Position numbers and translations under genes: made by a program
DNA from: Kalmusia sp. IMI 367209
Lineage: Eukaryota; Ascomycota; Dothideomycetes; Pleosporales; Didymosphaeriaceae
DNA: 64,000 nucleotides
Direction of reading: 5' to 3'
Assembly (NCBI GenBank): GCA_027946365.1
Contig: JAPEUQ010000002.1
Location: 3,782,001-3,846,000, forward strand
Shown here: one piece after another, positions 44,813 to 57,022 of the stretch
Layout of the letters: each line of letters starts with the position of its first letter
Position numbering within the stretch: the stretch's first letter is position 1
Notes under the pieces: model-generated
Seen by the model: only the letters and a program-made list of their open reading frames with translations
Told to the model about the DNA's origin: nothing
Databases searched by the model: none

Positions 44813-46277
44813 TGGGGTTTGACTTGATGATACCTGCCACATGAGGCTATGCTACCAATAGAAGGATTTCCATCTCTGCTAGTGGCAGCTTTATGCATGT
44901 TGTGAACGTGATGTATTCCTAAGGCTATGTGATGCATGGATGAAAACATCGCGGTCTCCGGCGTAGACACTCATATAGTCGGCCTTATAAACCGCCAATA
45001 CAGCTTCCTCAGCGTGCCACACTACCTAGAGATGTCGGTGCTTGCGATGGTGCTTGATGGCCTTGTCATAGGATAATATTTACCTGATGAGGGTACCTGC
45101 CATTGCGGAATTTGGAGATGTAGTTCACGTGTCCTAGGATATAACACATCATGCAACTTAGTAAACTAGCAGGAGGGAAATCTGCTATTTTTGTCTGCCT
45201 GTATTGAGTACGACGCCTACCCAGGTATTGCCTTTAGGTTAGTTCAACATCAGCAACACACCATTATCTCTAACACTGATATTTTAACACTCACTGTGAT
45301 CCAAGATTATCCATTACGTATTCTGGAATAGGGTAAGAGTCGATTCTGCACCTGCTATGCACGACAAGCATCGCTACCGTAGAATCACATACCAGCCGGC
45401 ATTAAATATCCTCCGAGGCCGACGTTTGCGCTGGTCGGAACGACATACGGCATTCATTTAGAGTAAGGATGAGCAAGTCATTGTGTTTCGCGTGCGGGTG
45501 GGTATTGGAAACCGTGGTTGTTGTAGTATTGGGGCGTTGGACGACTACTGCGAAGTCATAGTGTGCTGATAACATCTAACGTAAGCTGAGAGATGAGAGT
45601 AGACGGAGCTTGGGGACATGATTTGATGCAATTCGTTAATCGGAAATGTCGTAAGTTGTGGTTGTTGCTGTCATTTGTTTAGCTTCTCGAATGTATCGTC
45701 GTTCATACAAATTTGTTTTGTAAAATCTATTCAAATTCTCCGGGATACCTTTAATGTATCTAGTTATTCGCGCCCATGTATTATAGGTGCAAGATGTAGA
45801 CTCGCTGTGGTGTTACAATTCTCGGTATGAGAGTATCAATACCCATTCAACCACGCCGATTCCAAACCAGCCACACGCCACCGATACCACTCCAACAACG
45901 AGTCACCAAACAAATTTAACCTCCAAAACTCTCTGAAACACATCTACTAAATATAACGCCTTCATGTTTCGCAAACAACGACGATATTTGGTGCCCTTCG
46001 GCTCCCCACACGCACTCCCGGTCCGCGCATCACCACCTCCGACACCCGACCCTAAAGCGTCATCGCACCAGCGGCGGCCCGCAAGCCTACCGCTCCCAGC
46101 ACCCCGGTGCAATGGATGCACGTCAAATGTGCAGATAAATAGTGGTCAAGGCGTGCATCTCCGGCCCAGACTTTGCTTTGCGAGGTCCCCCCCACATTGA
46201 GATTCAGGCCATCGACGACGTCGTGACTTCAGCTATCCTTCACACGTGGGACAAAGTTTTGACATAGAGAAGACGAG
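44813..46277. other. AT-rich intergenic interval
   Basis: Nearly 1.5 kb with high A+T, short frames only and many TATA-like words. No gene, repeat family or RNA gene recognised. It should include the promoter of the hydrolase gene that starts at 46278. Confidence 0.5.
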
Positions 46278-47665
46278 ATGGCGGCTCCCGGTGGGCAGTA
46301 CTTTATCCAGGATAAGTTAGAGGAGAAGGCGAAGCATCATGAGAGCTTCCGGCAGCTGTGGGAGACGAAATGGAAGAAGCCCGTTAGTATACAAGTCGCC
46401 ATCTGTGCTTCTCCGCTCAACATGTCTAACGTCATAGATAGGCGGAAATGGGCGTGTACCCCTTCATGTTCGGCACTGCGAAGGACTTTGTGCCTATCGT
46501 TGAGGAGATGACAAGGCGCGATATGAAAGAGCCCTATGATTGGGATGAATATGCAAAGGTCTTCTTTCCACAGGCGGAGAAGCTAGCGAATGTTGCGAAA
46601 GAGGCGGAGAGTAAAGGTGAGGTGGAGAAGGCGAGTGAGTACTACTTGAGGTCGAGCGCTGTGTATCGGATAGCGAGGTTTCCTGCGCCGCGCTCGGCGG
46701 CGCAAAGGGAAGCGTGGGAATTGGGGAAAGAATGTGCGCTCAAAGGGTTGAGGTAAATACTCTCCCATACTTTCTTCGGTCTACAATCAAGTCTTGCGTA
46801 GTACTGACTGAACGATAGCCTCCGCCTCTATCCTATCCGCGAAGTCCTCATCCCACATACTCACGCTCTCCCTGATGAAGGTTCTCACATTCCCGTCTAC
46901 CATCTTCTACCAAACGGCGCAACAAGAGACAGTCCCGCACCCTGCGTAATCATCTTCACCGGCCTCGACGGGTACCGCACAGAGCTCGCCGTCTGGATGG
47001 AAGGCTGGCGCCAAAACGGTGTCGCCACAATCGTCCTAGAAATCCCTGGTACAGGCGATTGTCCCGCCACACCCTCAGATCCCACATCCCCCGATCGCCT
47101 GTACACCTCTTTGTTCGAGTGGATCAACCAACAAGCCGGCATCGACCAGAAGAAAGTCGCAATCTGGGCGTTTAGCACTGGAGGTTACTACGCGATGCGC
47201 GTCGCGCACACGCACGCCGACAAGCTCGCTGGCGTGGTCGCGCTAGGAGGCGGCTGCCACCACATGTTCGACGCCGAATGGCTCGACAGCGTGAACCACC
47301 TCGAGTACCCGTTCGATCTCGCGGACACGCTGGCGCACAAGTGGGGCTACGGCAACGACGTGGCGCGCTTCAGAGCCGAAGCGTCGTCTAGATTCTCGCT
47401 GCTGAACGACGGGACGCTGGATCGAACGGAATGTGCGCGTCTGCTACTAGTTAATGGCACGGAGGATGAGATCTTCCCGATTGACGATTATTATCTTGCG
47501 TTGCAGCATGGGGCGCCGAAGGAAGCGAGGTTTGTGAAGGGCGTGAAGCACATGGGAGAGCCGATGAGCTTTTTCATCATATTTCAGTGGCTGTATAAGC
47601 TTTTTGGGATTGAAGCGGATCCGGTGGAGCAGATGCAGACGTTGCCGTTCAAGCCGAAATATTGA
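46278..47665 (+). CDS. Ayg1-like alpha/beta hydrolase
   Basis: Three exons, 46278..46382, 46442..46752 and 46819..47665, give 420 aa. The overall pattern matches the FrsA/DUF1100-like hydrolases that include Aspergillus Ayg1, which trims a polyketide chain on the way to DHN melanin. Recognisable features are the helical cap (LWETKWKKP, then AEMGVYPFMFG), LYPIREVLIPHTHA, the oxyanion-side FTGLDGYR, EIPGTGDCPA, and the core triad: Ser258 in AFSTGGYY, Asp355 in NGTEDEIFP and His383 in GVKHMGEP. No polyketide synthase, scytalone dehydratase or naphthol reductase gene is in this window, so a melanin role is a hypothesis; detoxification or another chain-shortening reaction is possible. The protein has no signal peptide, suggesting it is intracellular. 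Confidence 0.85.
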
Positions 47666-47881
47666 GGGATTGAAGGACGGTTGTTGACGCGGTTGTGCGG
47701 AGGTGTTGCGGCGCTTGAGATTAGGTCAGCGGTATATGTTGAGACATCATGGGTAGTAGGCCTGGCTGCTAATATACGGTTGTTTTTAGTGATCCTGCCA
47801 TAACTTCGGAGTGAATAGTTGTCGGGTGATGTCACGCTAGAGCTGTGAAATCGATTCACGGATTCTTCCCCTAACAGAGCA

Positions 47882-48374
47882 CTAATTCCTGACACCCTTT
47901 TTGTCCACACATACAGCTTCCAGATTATTGCCTTCAGGGTCAATGATAAACCCCGCATAATACGGCTGACGGCTCATCTCGTGCCTGATCCCCGGTTTGC
48001 CGTTATCTTTACCTCCATTCGACCTACTTAGTGTCAGTCCACGTACGCACCTGAACTCCGCCACACTCACAACCCTAGTTGATGAAACTCATCCACAGCA
48101 TCATCATCTATTGACGTCAATCACGCCCATACAAAATTTTGTAGAGTGTCTTACTAGGAGCATCGACAGCAATATGCGCTGGATAGGGCTGGTGGTTCTC
48201 TGGAACTTGTTGCAGGAATATGTATGGGTAATCACTGCCAAAGCCGAGGATCTTGCCACCGTTTGCGTAGAGGAGTTCGGTGTATCCCAGAGGCTGCAAA
48301 ATGGCTCTGTAGAATGAGCGCATAGAAGCCATGCGCTGGGGTTGTACGTAGACGAAAAGATGGTTGATGGTCAT
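47882..48374 (-). CDS. VOC (glyoxalase-fold) family protein
   Basis: Three exons (48374..48155, 48107..48071, 48023..47882) give 132 aa. The vicinal-oxygen-chelate pattern is clear: INHLFVYV with the first metal-type His in beta-1, SMRSFYRAILQPLGY helix, GFGSDYPYIFL, then PAHIAVDAPNDDAVDEFH and finally YYAGFIIDPEGNNLEAV, whose terminal Glu is the usual last metal ligand. The middle exon is only 37 nt and restores the DDAVDEFHQLGL helix; the last begins SNGGKDNGKPGIR, typical of fungal members. The family includes glyoxalase I, extradiol dioxygenases and antibiotic-binding proteins; the substrate cannot be assigned. The gene converges with the Ayg1-like hydrolase, with stops about 215 bp apart. 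Confidence 0.87.
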
Positions 48375-49073
48375 GCTTGCGAACGAGGTAAGTATACGCG
48401 AATTTGGGGGCTGTAAATTCGGTGAGTAGGCAGAAAGTCGAGAAAGAATGCGGTGAATAGTCTCCGGAGATGCGGAGATGCGTCGAAAGACCTTTGATTA
48501 GCACTGTGGCTTTGCGAACCTACTGCGTTCTCTGAGGCATTCATAACGAGTATTTGAATGCTCACGAAGCTCGCCTCGGAACTCCGAGTAGAACTGTTTT
48601 GGACACCTACGAATGACGAAGCTGGATTTCCCTTTCTAGTTAGTCCGCAGCATAGCCCTGCGGAAGCGGAGTCTTGCGCATTATGCCTGTCAGGACCAAA
48701 AACTGAATAATCAAGGTGTAGTGTGGACGTCAAACCATATCGAAGCATTGGGAAGTCAGTCTGCTGAACGATGCCGAGATAGGCTTAGACATGATCTGTA
48801 ATCACGGCAATTCCTTCCGTTTTTCGTCCCCGGCGTCTTTCTGCGCAGATGAGTCCTCAGCTATACTCTACACTATCGAATGTAGGCAAAAGATTTGTTG
48901 CTCAAGCTTATGCTTCCTTGTCGCCGGATCTCAAATGTAGTTCATGACGCTTGATCATCGCCGGTGAGTCTTCAAGCGTAAAGACAAACTCTATATTCCC
49001 AGTTCAAATCCATATAAGGCCGGAACCCCGAGCAAGATATCAACGTGCCAGCTCAGGCGTGTGGCTTGTCGCA
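48375..49073. promoter_or_regulatory. Divergent spacer, VOC protein/transcription factor
   Basis: About 700 bp between divergent genes. No TATA box is certain. A GTTCAAATCC word near 49002 resembles a tRNA T-loop but no acceptor or anticodon arm can be formed around it. Confidence 0.4.
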
Positions 49074-50884
49074 ATGGATACTCGCCTGAGGTGCCGTATC
49101 TGTAGGAAGACCTTTACTCAAAGTCCGAGCCTGTACCCCGCTTTCGGCATACGAAACTAATAAAACGTAGAATCATCCCTTGTTCGACACTCCAAGAGAT
49201 GTGCTCCGGGTGAGTAATTACCTTGATGAGTTATGCATGACGAAGATGCTCATCGTACATGATGTGTGCAGGTCCGGCCCCAAGTTTGCGGCAGAAGAGC
49301 TGCAAGCAGTGCACGAACTCGAAGACGAAATGTGATATGCAGCGTCCTAAATGCTCTAGGTGCGGGCAGCGGGGGACAATTTGCGAGTGTACGTAGCGTT
49401 GATGCATCTGTGGTCCCTCGTATAGGACATCATCTTCTAGCGTGACTCGCCTGAGTTGGTCTTGACTGACTAGTGCTACTGCATGTAGACGTTATCCCCA
49501 TGACAAGGGGTGTTCGTATGCAGTCGCCCGTAAAGGATCATATCGAAGCCACTAATGAAACGACGAATGATGGAATTGCGCAAACCTTGGCGGATGCAGC
49601 ACCTATCAGCTTCTCTGATGCACAGAACTCAAGTACAAACTCGTCTCTCACATCCTTTGGGTACCATAACCCGGCTGATTCGAGCGCTTTATTCAATCTG
49701 GTGACCGCGAGAACCCCGCCGAATAATTTCTCGTGGGACTTCCCAACGACAATGGTACGTAAGCTTGAAGGACACATGCACTTATCTACGTCCCTTACCT
49801 TGCTCGGGACAACTCATCTAGTCCATACTGATCAGCATCCTACATCTAGCATGACTTTCCTGGCCCAATGATAGCTCCCGCATATCCGCTCGACGTTGTT
49901 TCAGCCTGTGGAAGCTCTGATACTAGTCCGGAGAACAGCGACTTCATGCCCGACGGTTGGCTCCTGTGGAATCCCGGATCAGCTCAATTGGCGCCGCCGT
50001 TGGTGAAGCATAGTATGGAGACTCTACTTAGAGTCATGAAGACGTGGCCCAGGACACTAGCGAAGGGGTTCCAGGCGCCTCCCATGTTCCATTTTACCCA
50101 TACTGAACCGGCGACAATCGTGTGGCCAATGAAGAATTGTGTCTCGATAGCTAAGATGTGGGCAACCCAGGGCGAAGGAGCGACTGAGGTTGTGCGCCGC
50201 ACGGTAATACAGGAGATGCGTGGTTTGTTCGAGCGAGTGAGTAAAGCTGCCCACTTGATCGACGAAATCAACGTGGACATCTACGGTCTATAAGCCACTG
50301 GCTAAAACTGACAATAGTACCATTCTATGGACGAACGACATCTCCTCGCTGCCCTACAGGCACTAGTCATGTATACCATTGTTCTCATGTCTCCCGGAAA
50401 AGGGCAGATCTCGCTGTCGCTGATTGATCCGGCTATAGTTGCATGTCTCCAGCGTGTAGTCTCGTACGTTGCACGAACAGGCTTGCTGCTGACTGAGGAG
50501 CGAGACTGCGTACGGCCATCTTGGGAAGCATGGGTGCATATTACGGCAAAGCGACGCGCCGTTTTCTCGCTCTACCTCTTGCACTGGTCATACTCGGTAT
50601 ATCACAATATCGAATCCTTCGCTTGCAGTCAGCTGGGCTTCATGCCAGCGCCTGCTCCGAAATTCCTTTGGCAATGTGAGACGAAAGAAAAGTGGCAAGA
50701 TCTATATGATCGTTGGCTTGCCCAGTGGTGTGACGGGCCTTATAGGATGAGCGAGTTCGAGGCAATCCAAGCTGGTACGGCGCTAGAGCAGCGGACCGAG
50801 AGATGGCTTGAGGATGCAGATGAACTTGGGGTTCTCTTCTTTTCGATAGGTACTATAATTCATCCCTGCGTTGAGTGGTGGTAG
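49074..50884 (+). CDS. C2H2 plus Zn2Cys6 transcription factor
   Basis: A 474-aa regulator rebuilt from six exons: 49074..49122, 49171..49209, 49272..49388, 49489..49754, 49850..50236 and 50318..50884. Residues 7-27 form a C2HC-type finger (Cys7, Cys10, His23, Cys27, with KTFTQKSSLVRH). Residues 40-67 form a Zn(II)2Cys6 cluster with spacing C-x2-C-x6-C-x6-C-x2-C-x6-C. Splice sites were chosen because they alone give both fingers in one frame. The C-terminal part (from about residue 240) is helical, as in fungal regulators whose effector domain is poorly conserved. Tandem C2H2/Zn2Cys6 factors are known next to secondary-metabolite genes. Here the neighbours are the VOC protein and the Ayg1-like hydrolase. 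The first donor (GTCCGA) is weak, so exon 1 is the least certain part. Local control of the neighbours is inference. Confidence 0.82.
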
Positions 50885-53815
50885 CTGGCTCACTGTTGTA
50901 GTGAACGCGACGGAGAGGGGCAATCCTATCCACGACCATGGAAACGGAATCCCAGTCCTTACATCCTGATGGGACGTGAGGAATGATCCTAGAATACGTA
51001 ATACGTAATACGTACACCGAGTTCCCTAATGCTAATCAGATGGGTCGCCGCGTCCAGGTCCGTCATCCTCTGCTCTTTCTACATGCACGGTCGCTATTAC
51101 TGGCACGAGGCGGGTTGTGGACGCGTGGAGTCTTGGGCCTCAGCCAAGGAATTCGGAAGCTGAAGTCTCAATGCAACATTACCTTTAGAGTATTCGCCAG
51201 GCGATCATCTATTGCGCGATAGAAGATCAGATTGATATTGATATGGGCGATCGGGCTCCCAGGCGAGCAGGTATTAGCGAAGGGACCCTTCCATGGTTCA
51301 ATCAAATCTACATGCAGATTTCGAATCGCAGTCAAGACCCAAAGCCCCTGACACAGAGCCGCCAGTGCTTCTGAGCCTGAGAAGGGACCGGCGTGGTTTA
51401 CACTTGGTTAGCTGGCTGCCTGATGTCGCCTGGGCAGTACCCAAAATCACGCCCAGGGTGCCCAAGTGCCAGGGAATTCACACGTGCTAGGTCAGCTTTG
51501 GATTAGCACACCCTGGTGGCGTTTCTGCAGCGACCGGACCTACGGGCTCTGTTTGCGCGTCCGCGAGCTTCTTCCCAAGGCGACTTTGGCCGTCTCGGTC
51601 ATGTCGGTCAACCCTCATATGAGGCGTATACAGGCACAATTTTAATATAGTATCTCACTCACATTGCATTGCCTGAGCAACCGGGCAAGATTTGGCTGTA
51701 TTGGCAATATCCCAGCGCTGAGACATGCAACCTCGTAGCGCTGGTGGAAGAAGGATGAGGCTGAAGCTGCACGACATCAAAAGGTTCCCCGGATCGTGGT
51801 CGGACTCCGATGCGATACCAGAAAGGTGTCAGACTCGATGTGGTAGTTTGCACGTGTGCCCGACACGATTTGGTGTTTGATGTAGCTGGGTAATTCTCCG
51901 AGCCTCAAAGACGGCGCTGGAGCAGTCTACTGCATGCGGTGCAGATCCCGATGCCCTGCATCTTTTGAGCACGCTATTCTCTCGTACCGGTCAGGCACTA
52001 GATGGGGCATGTGAGTTCACAGGGTCCTTCGCGTGCGACAGGGAGGTCGATTGGAAACGCGTTTCGCAACATGTGAGCTCACCGTTGATGTGGGTGGAGA
52101 CGTTGTATCGTTCCAGTGAGGATAAGGCTGATGGTGACACACCGAACTCTGTGTGAGACGCAACTTCGGTACCAGAAGGGAAGGGCCGTCCGGCGCGCCT
52201 TCCGCGAGGGTTTGGGTCGAAAGTCGCGACCAAACGCTTCATCAGAGCGCCAGCTCAGGGGACGAGGGCTGGACATCGGGCAGCCGTTCGCATCTCATGA
52301 CCATGGCGTCGCGGCAGCGTGATGGCATTGCGGAAAAGCCATCTGGTGCCATGGCCCGTATGGGGCATGTCGACACTGCGCTACTGGGACGCCGTCGTGC
52401 AGGCGCGGCCACAAGTGCCACAAGCTTCAGCCGGCGCGCTCGGGACGGGCGGAGACAGTTCAACACTGTGTCTGCGACCGCGGACGCAGGCGCACACAGA
52501 GGTGCATCCCCCGGAACGGCATGTTCGACGGGACGCGGCGGCGCAAAGCTGCACCATCGATGGAACCAGAGAACGACAGATTCGCGCCGCCTGCGCCCGA
52601 GGGCGGCGCAAAAGCAATCATAATGCGGAGACGTATAGGGGCGCCTCTGCGTTCGAGCCTCGCGGGCCGTTCCCGAGAGCACCGCAGCCCCTATTCGCAT
52701 GAGCAACGCGAAATTGCCTCATCTGTCGCTGGCTTTGGGTGCCGATGGAGATAGGGGTGCCCCGGCATCGATGGAAGATGACGATGCGTCCATGGGAGGG
52801 GGAGCGTGCTGGGGGCGGCGCAGGCGATGTGGCTGGTCGGGGTCAGGATGTAAACAAACAACGCGTCCGAGTGGCGACGTACAGCAGCAGCACCACCAAG
52901 AATGCCGTTCGCGCAGCAGCTCGGCCAGTGTTTCCAGTCGCGCCCTGTGACAGCGACCCAGACCCGAAACGCATCGAGAGTCTGCGCTTCCGTGAAGCAG
53001 CGATTCGACACGGCGGGTCGGCAGGGTGCGTGGTGGCATTCAACGGCGGCTTGCTGCAGGTCTTCTCGGCTGATGTGCGCACGGACTAAACAGCCCGAAA
53101 AAGAGTCCACACAACGCGCTGCGCGTCCTCTCCTCACCCACCCAACCCCGTGTCCTGAACCTCGCAAAGGACCCTTCCTTCCCAAATCGTCACCACTCGA
53201 CCCTTTCACCCCCTCATTGCATCACCGCTGCTCCGCGGCTGCCCTCCTCCATCGCCCGCGGCAGGCGCGCCCCTAGCCGGTGTTGTTGTTTACCACGCGC
53301 ATTCCGTCCCAAACGTCACCACTCCGGCCAGCGAATCGACCACGGCCACGCCATCGCCGCGCACTCGCAAAAACTCCTCCCGGGCTTCCACTGCGCACTT
53401 TGCCTCTGCCATTCGCGCACGCTGAATAGGCCTTGCATGGAGCGGGCGCAGTCGTACATCGCTCGTTGAGGTGGAACTCTGGGTGAGACGTGAAGTCGAC
53501 AACGACGGCGCGGCCGGTGTGCATCTGCATCCGCATCAGCATTCCACGCATTCATACCACGCCCCTTACGAGCACCACAAACACTTGTGCTATCGTTATC
53601 GATTCAAGATTGGCAGCGCCCCCGCAGGACCGCAGGATTCGCATCTTCACAACAAGATTTAGGCACCTCCACCGCCTCAGTTGCCTGACGCCTCAGTCAC
53701 CAACCCGTGCCAGCAGCATCAACCAGACACTCTGGAGCATCGCGACACTCACCAAACACCAGTCTTTCACTCTCACCTCGAGCACCCAGTCACCTCACCA
53801 ACAGCTTCCTCCGTC
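50885..53815. other. Long interval, GC-rich right half
   Basis: Almost 3 kb without a supported gene. The left part (50.9-52.1 kb) is mixed, with an AATACGT triple near 50993-51013. The right part (52.1-53.8 kb) is GC-rich and therefore full of overlapping long frames, and it includes the probable promoter and long leader of the Wee1 kinase, whose 3' end is CA- and CT-rich. I could not support any frame as a gene. Confidence 0.45.
50993..51013. repeat. AATACGT tandem triplet
   Basis: Three perfect AATACGT units in a row. Simple repeat without further context. Confidence 0.6.
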
Positions 53816-56800
53816 ATGGACTTCGCTTACTCGCCGCACCGCGAGACGGGCGGCACACTGCACCTGCCTTCACCCACTCACCACGCTTACCGCATCGACC
53901 ACCCGAACTTCCACTCGTCTCTGCAACAGCTGCGGCGCTCTCTCTCACGTTCACCGTCCAAACCCTCGCGATTCCACCTTCGCACCGGCAAGACGGACTC
54001 GCCCGGCTCACCCATCTCGCCACTAGCCCTGTCGCGCGCCTTCAGCCCCAAAGCACTCAAACAGAGCAGCCCCATCGCCGCCTACAACGAATCGCAGGCT
54101 GCCCCAACGACGAAAAAGTCGAAGTTCACTCTGCGCCGTAGCACCGACCGATTCCGGTCCTCGCCGCGCAATCGTACCACCACCACCACCACCCCCAAGA
54201 GCCCGCGCCGCGCCCTGGTTGAGTCCACCGATCGCGGCAACGCTTCGCCTTTCGTCTCGCGGCCTCTTTTTGGCGAAGAAAACATGTCCGCACGCAAGAA
54301 CAGCGTCGACTTCTGGGATCAGACGGATAACGCGCGATTCGACATTGATGACCAGCCCATAAAATTCGAGTTTTCCCGATCCCAGCCTCCGAGTTCTAAT
54401 GCACCTGGCGCAAATCGCTTTGCTCCTCCTCAACCGAGTCCACTGAAGCGTCGCGATGGCACGGCAGATTTCGAGTCGGCAAGCTGCGCAACCCCGAACC
54501 CTAAGCGGAGGAGCTTGCACGGCGGATTGCCATCCGACTTCAGTGTCTTCGAGCAAACTCCTGCGCCTCGTGTTGTTAACACAGAAGACTTTCAGCGCAC
54601 CCAGGAAGCCGAGTCTCCTCTGAACTTATTCTCCACGCCTGTAGCGAACGTCAACTCCCCTATCCGTAGGACCACGTCACTCAGGCGGGCTGTGTCTCAG
54701 CGTAACTCGACAAACTCTCCACGATCGAAGCCCTCCACGGATGGAGAATTCGTGAAACCTGGATTAGCAGCATCCAAGACACGACCCCAAAGGGCTTCTA
54801 TGGATGGTTTCTCGTTCTCTAGTCCTGCTCCGAGTGAATCGCTTTTTGGACGTTCCACAACGCAGCCATTCATGCGTGGAGGAGCTGGAAATCCCCAAAG
54901 ACATCCTCTGTCAAATACAGTGACAGCCTCTTCGTCCTCGAGTGTTGCTGGAGATTCCCCGGTCGCGTCGCGAGTTCCTCCAACACCGGGTCCGCGGAAT
55001 CCCTTCACTCAGTCCCTGCCACTTGGAGCAGAGCGTCCCAATCTACTCGGCGAAGGGCCATTTGGCACCCCTCTGCCAATACGGGTGCTTGAACCCAACC
55101 ATCTTGCTCGGTCAACTGGTGGTCTTCTATCGAAGAAGAGTCGGGATGTTGAGTCTCCCAAAGCCGACAAGTATCAGCTACCGGAGACGCCCTCCAAGAG
55201 ACACTCTTTCCCTCCCCCCTCAGGCGCTGAGTCGCCTCTGGCACATAGTTTTCGGACAAGCTTCAAAGACCGAATCCAAGAGCAACAGCAACCAGTGTTC
55301 GGCACACCCAGCAGTCATGCCTCCAAGCTGTCTTTAGTGTCCATGTTTGGGACTTCTGACAGCAACTGTCAGCGACGTGGAAGCCACGTGAGCTTCGATG
55401 GACTTGATGATGATGTCTCAGTCTCACCAACCGTGAACCGGATGGCAGATTGCCAATCAAGTGCTGATGACATGCCGCCGACACCGACAAAGAATGGCGA
55501 TTCACATGGACGACGCTCCGGTCGTTCTAGTCTACGACGATCGACTTTCCGAGGCCCGATCAGCAGAGGAAGTATTGGAACAGACACATTTACCGCTCCA
55601 GATGTCTCAACAACTCCCAGTCATGACCCTGTACCTTCATACCGACACAGCATCGCCGTAACTGGTACATCTCCGCATACTCCCAACGAGTCATCATCCT
55701 TTGTGCCGGATCCAAGCAGACTTAGCATATCTGGCCAGCGTACTGGTTCCTTCAATTTCGGAAGCAGTTTCGGCAGTGACTGCAGCAACTCTTTCCCTCC
55801 CATGACCCCGACAACGCCCCGGGATCATTCGAATTTGTTCTCCCATGGCCAACCAGCGATTCCCATCGGACTACCAAAGAACGACGTGGATGAATCGTTG
55901 GCCGCTCGCTTTGGGGATGTGCAGAAGCTTGACAAAGCCAAGGGCGAGTTCTCGCAGATGTTCAAAGTCAGCCGACCATTCAATCAAGCTGCAGGACAAT
56001 GCACCCCTGCTGGCAGCTGGTTTTCGGTCGTGAAGAAGTCAAAGCGGCCAATCACGGGACCGTTGGACCGAAAGCGAAAGCTTCAAGAAGTGGATGTCCT
56101 CATGGCACTTCGAGGCAATGATCACATTGTCGCCTACAAAAATCATTGGGAACACGACCAGCATCTCTATATCGAGACCGAGTATTGTGACAACGGAAAT
56201 CTGAAGGATTTCTTGACAAAAGGCCGCCTTGATGATTTCAGGATCTGGAAGATACTCCTAGATCTATCACTCGTAAGTACTCTTATTCGTACTGTTTGAG
56301 GTATATCATATACTAACAACCTGAAGGGCCTGAAGTTTATCCACGACAGCAACTTCATTCATCTCGACTTGAAGCCTGCCAACATACTGATTGACTTCGG
56401 TGGCTGGCTGAAGATTGCCGATTTCGGATTGGCTAGCTCTTGGCCTGCCCCAAAGCACATCGATGGAGAAGGCGACCGATCTTATCTTGCACCAGAAGCC
56501 CTGCAAGGCCATTTTGATAAACCAGCGGACGTTTTTGCTCTCGGTATCATTCTAGCAGAAGTAGCTGGTGATTGTCAAATCCCTGAATTTGGTGAACCAT
56601 GGCAGAAGCTTCGCTCCGGTGACTTCACCTCCGTGCTTCCAAGCTTGAGCTGGAGCACCCAGAGTACCCTAAGCCGCGATGATAACGGCGATCCGGTGGA
56701 GTCAGCTGCGCAAGCTGTTCTGGACGCTAATGGTCTACTCTCTCAAGAGTGGCAAGACCAGGTATGCAAAGCGCCCAGCTTCATGACGAATGACCAGGAT

Positions 56801-57022
56801 CCTTGGGCCATGGACCAAATGGTGAAGGCTATGCTGAATCCCGATCCTATTATCCGCCCAACCGCTGAGACCATGTCCTTGACCTTCGGATGCCAGTGGG
56901 TGGCGCAGCGTCGATCCGCTGGTGCGACCGTGTTTGAGGGCAACTTTGGACCTTCCGAGGAGACCTCGTACACCTGCGAGCCCATGATCACTGACAATGC
57001 CGACGCCATGGACATGAGCTAA
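53816..57022 (+). CDS. Wee1-family protein kinase
   Basis: Wee1 (Swe1/Mik1) kinases delay mitosis by phosphorylating the cyclin-dependent kinase on its Tyr15-type site. Exons 53816..56272 and 56327..57022 give 1050 aa. The first about 690 residues are Ser/Pro/Thr-rich and disordered, with many Ser-Pro and Thr-Pro sites, as expected for a regulatory arm controlled by CDK and other kinases. The kinase domain starts near 690: GEFSQMFKV, the ATP-anchoring Lys near 740 (SVVKK), HLDLKPANIL with catalytic Asp833, DFG at 851-853, and EGDRSYLAPE at 867-876. The Glu-Gly-Asp before the APE block is the Wee1 family hallmark. The glycine loop is degenerate. The frame stays open upstream of the ATG to a TTG only, so this ATG is the natural start. 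The single intron has a GTAAGT donor and an AAG acceptor. Confidence 0.92.

Noticed and set aside
48995..49030. tRNA-like T-loop word GTTCAAATCC
   Set aside because: No acceptor stem, D-arm or anticodon arm can be paired around it in either direction.
52153..53276. Several 100-170-codon frames before the Wee1 kinase
   Set aside because: High GC and Arg/Ala/Ser-rich translations without homology; kept only as an observation on the leader.
53681..53815. N-terminal extension of the Wee1 frame by 45 codons
   Set aside because: The extension begins at TTG, not ATG; the first ATG is at 53816 and a typical CA/CT-rich leader lies before it.
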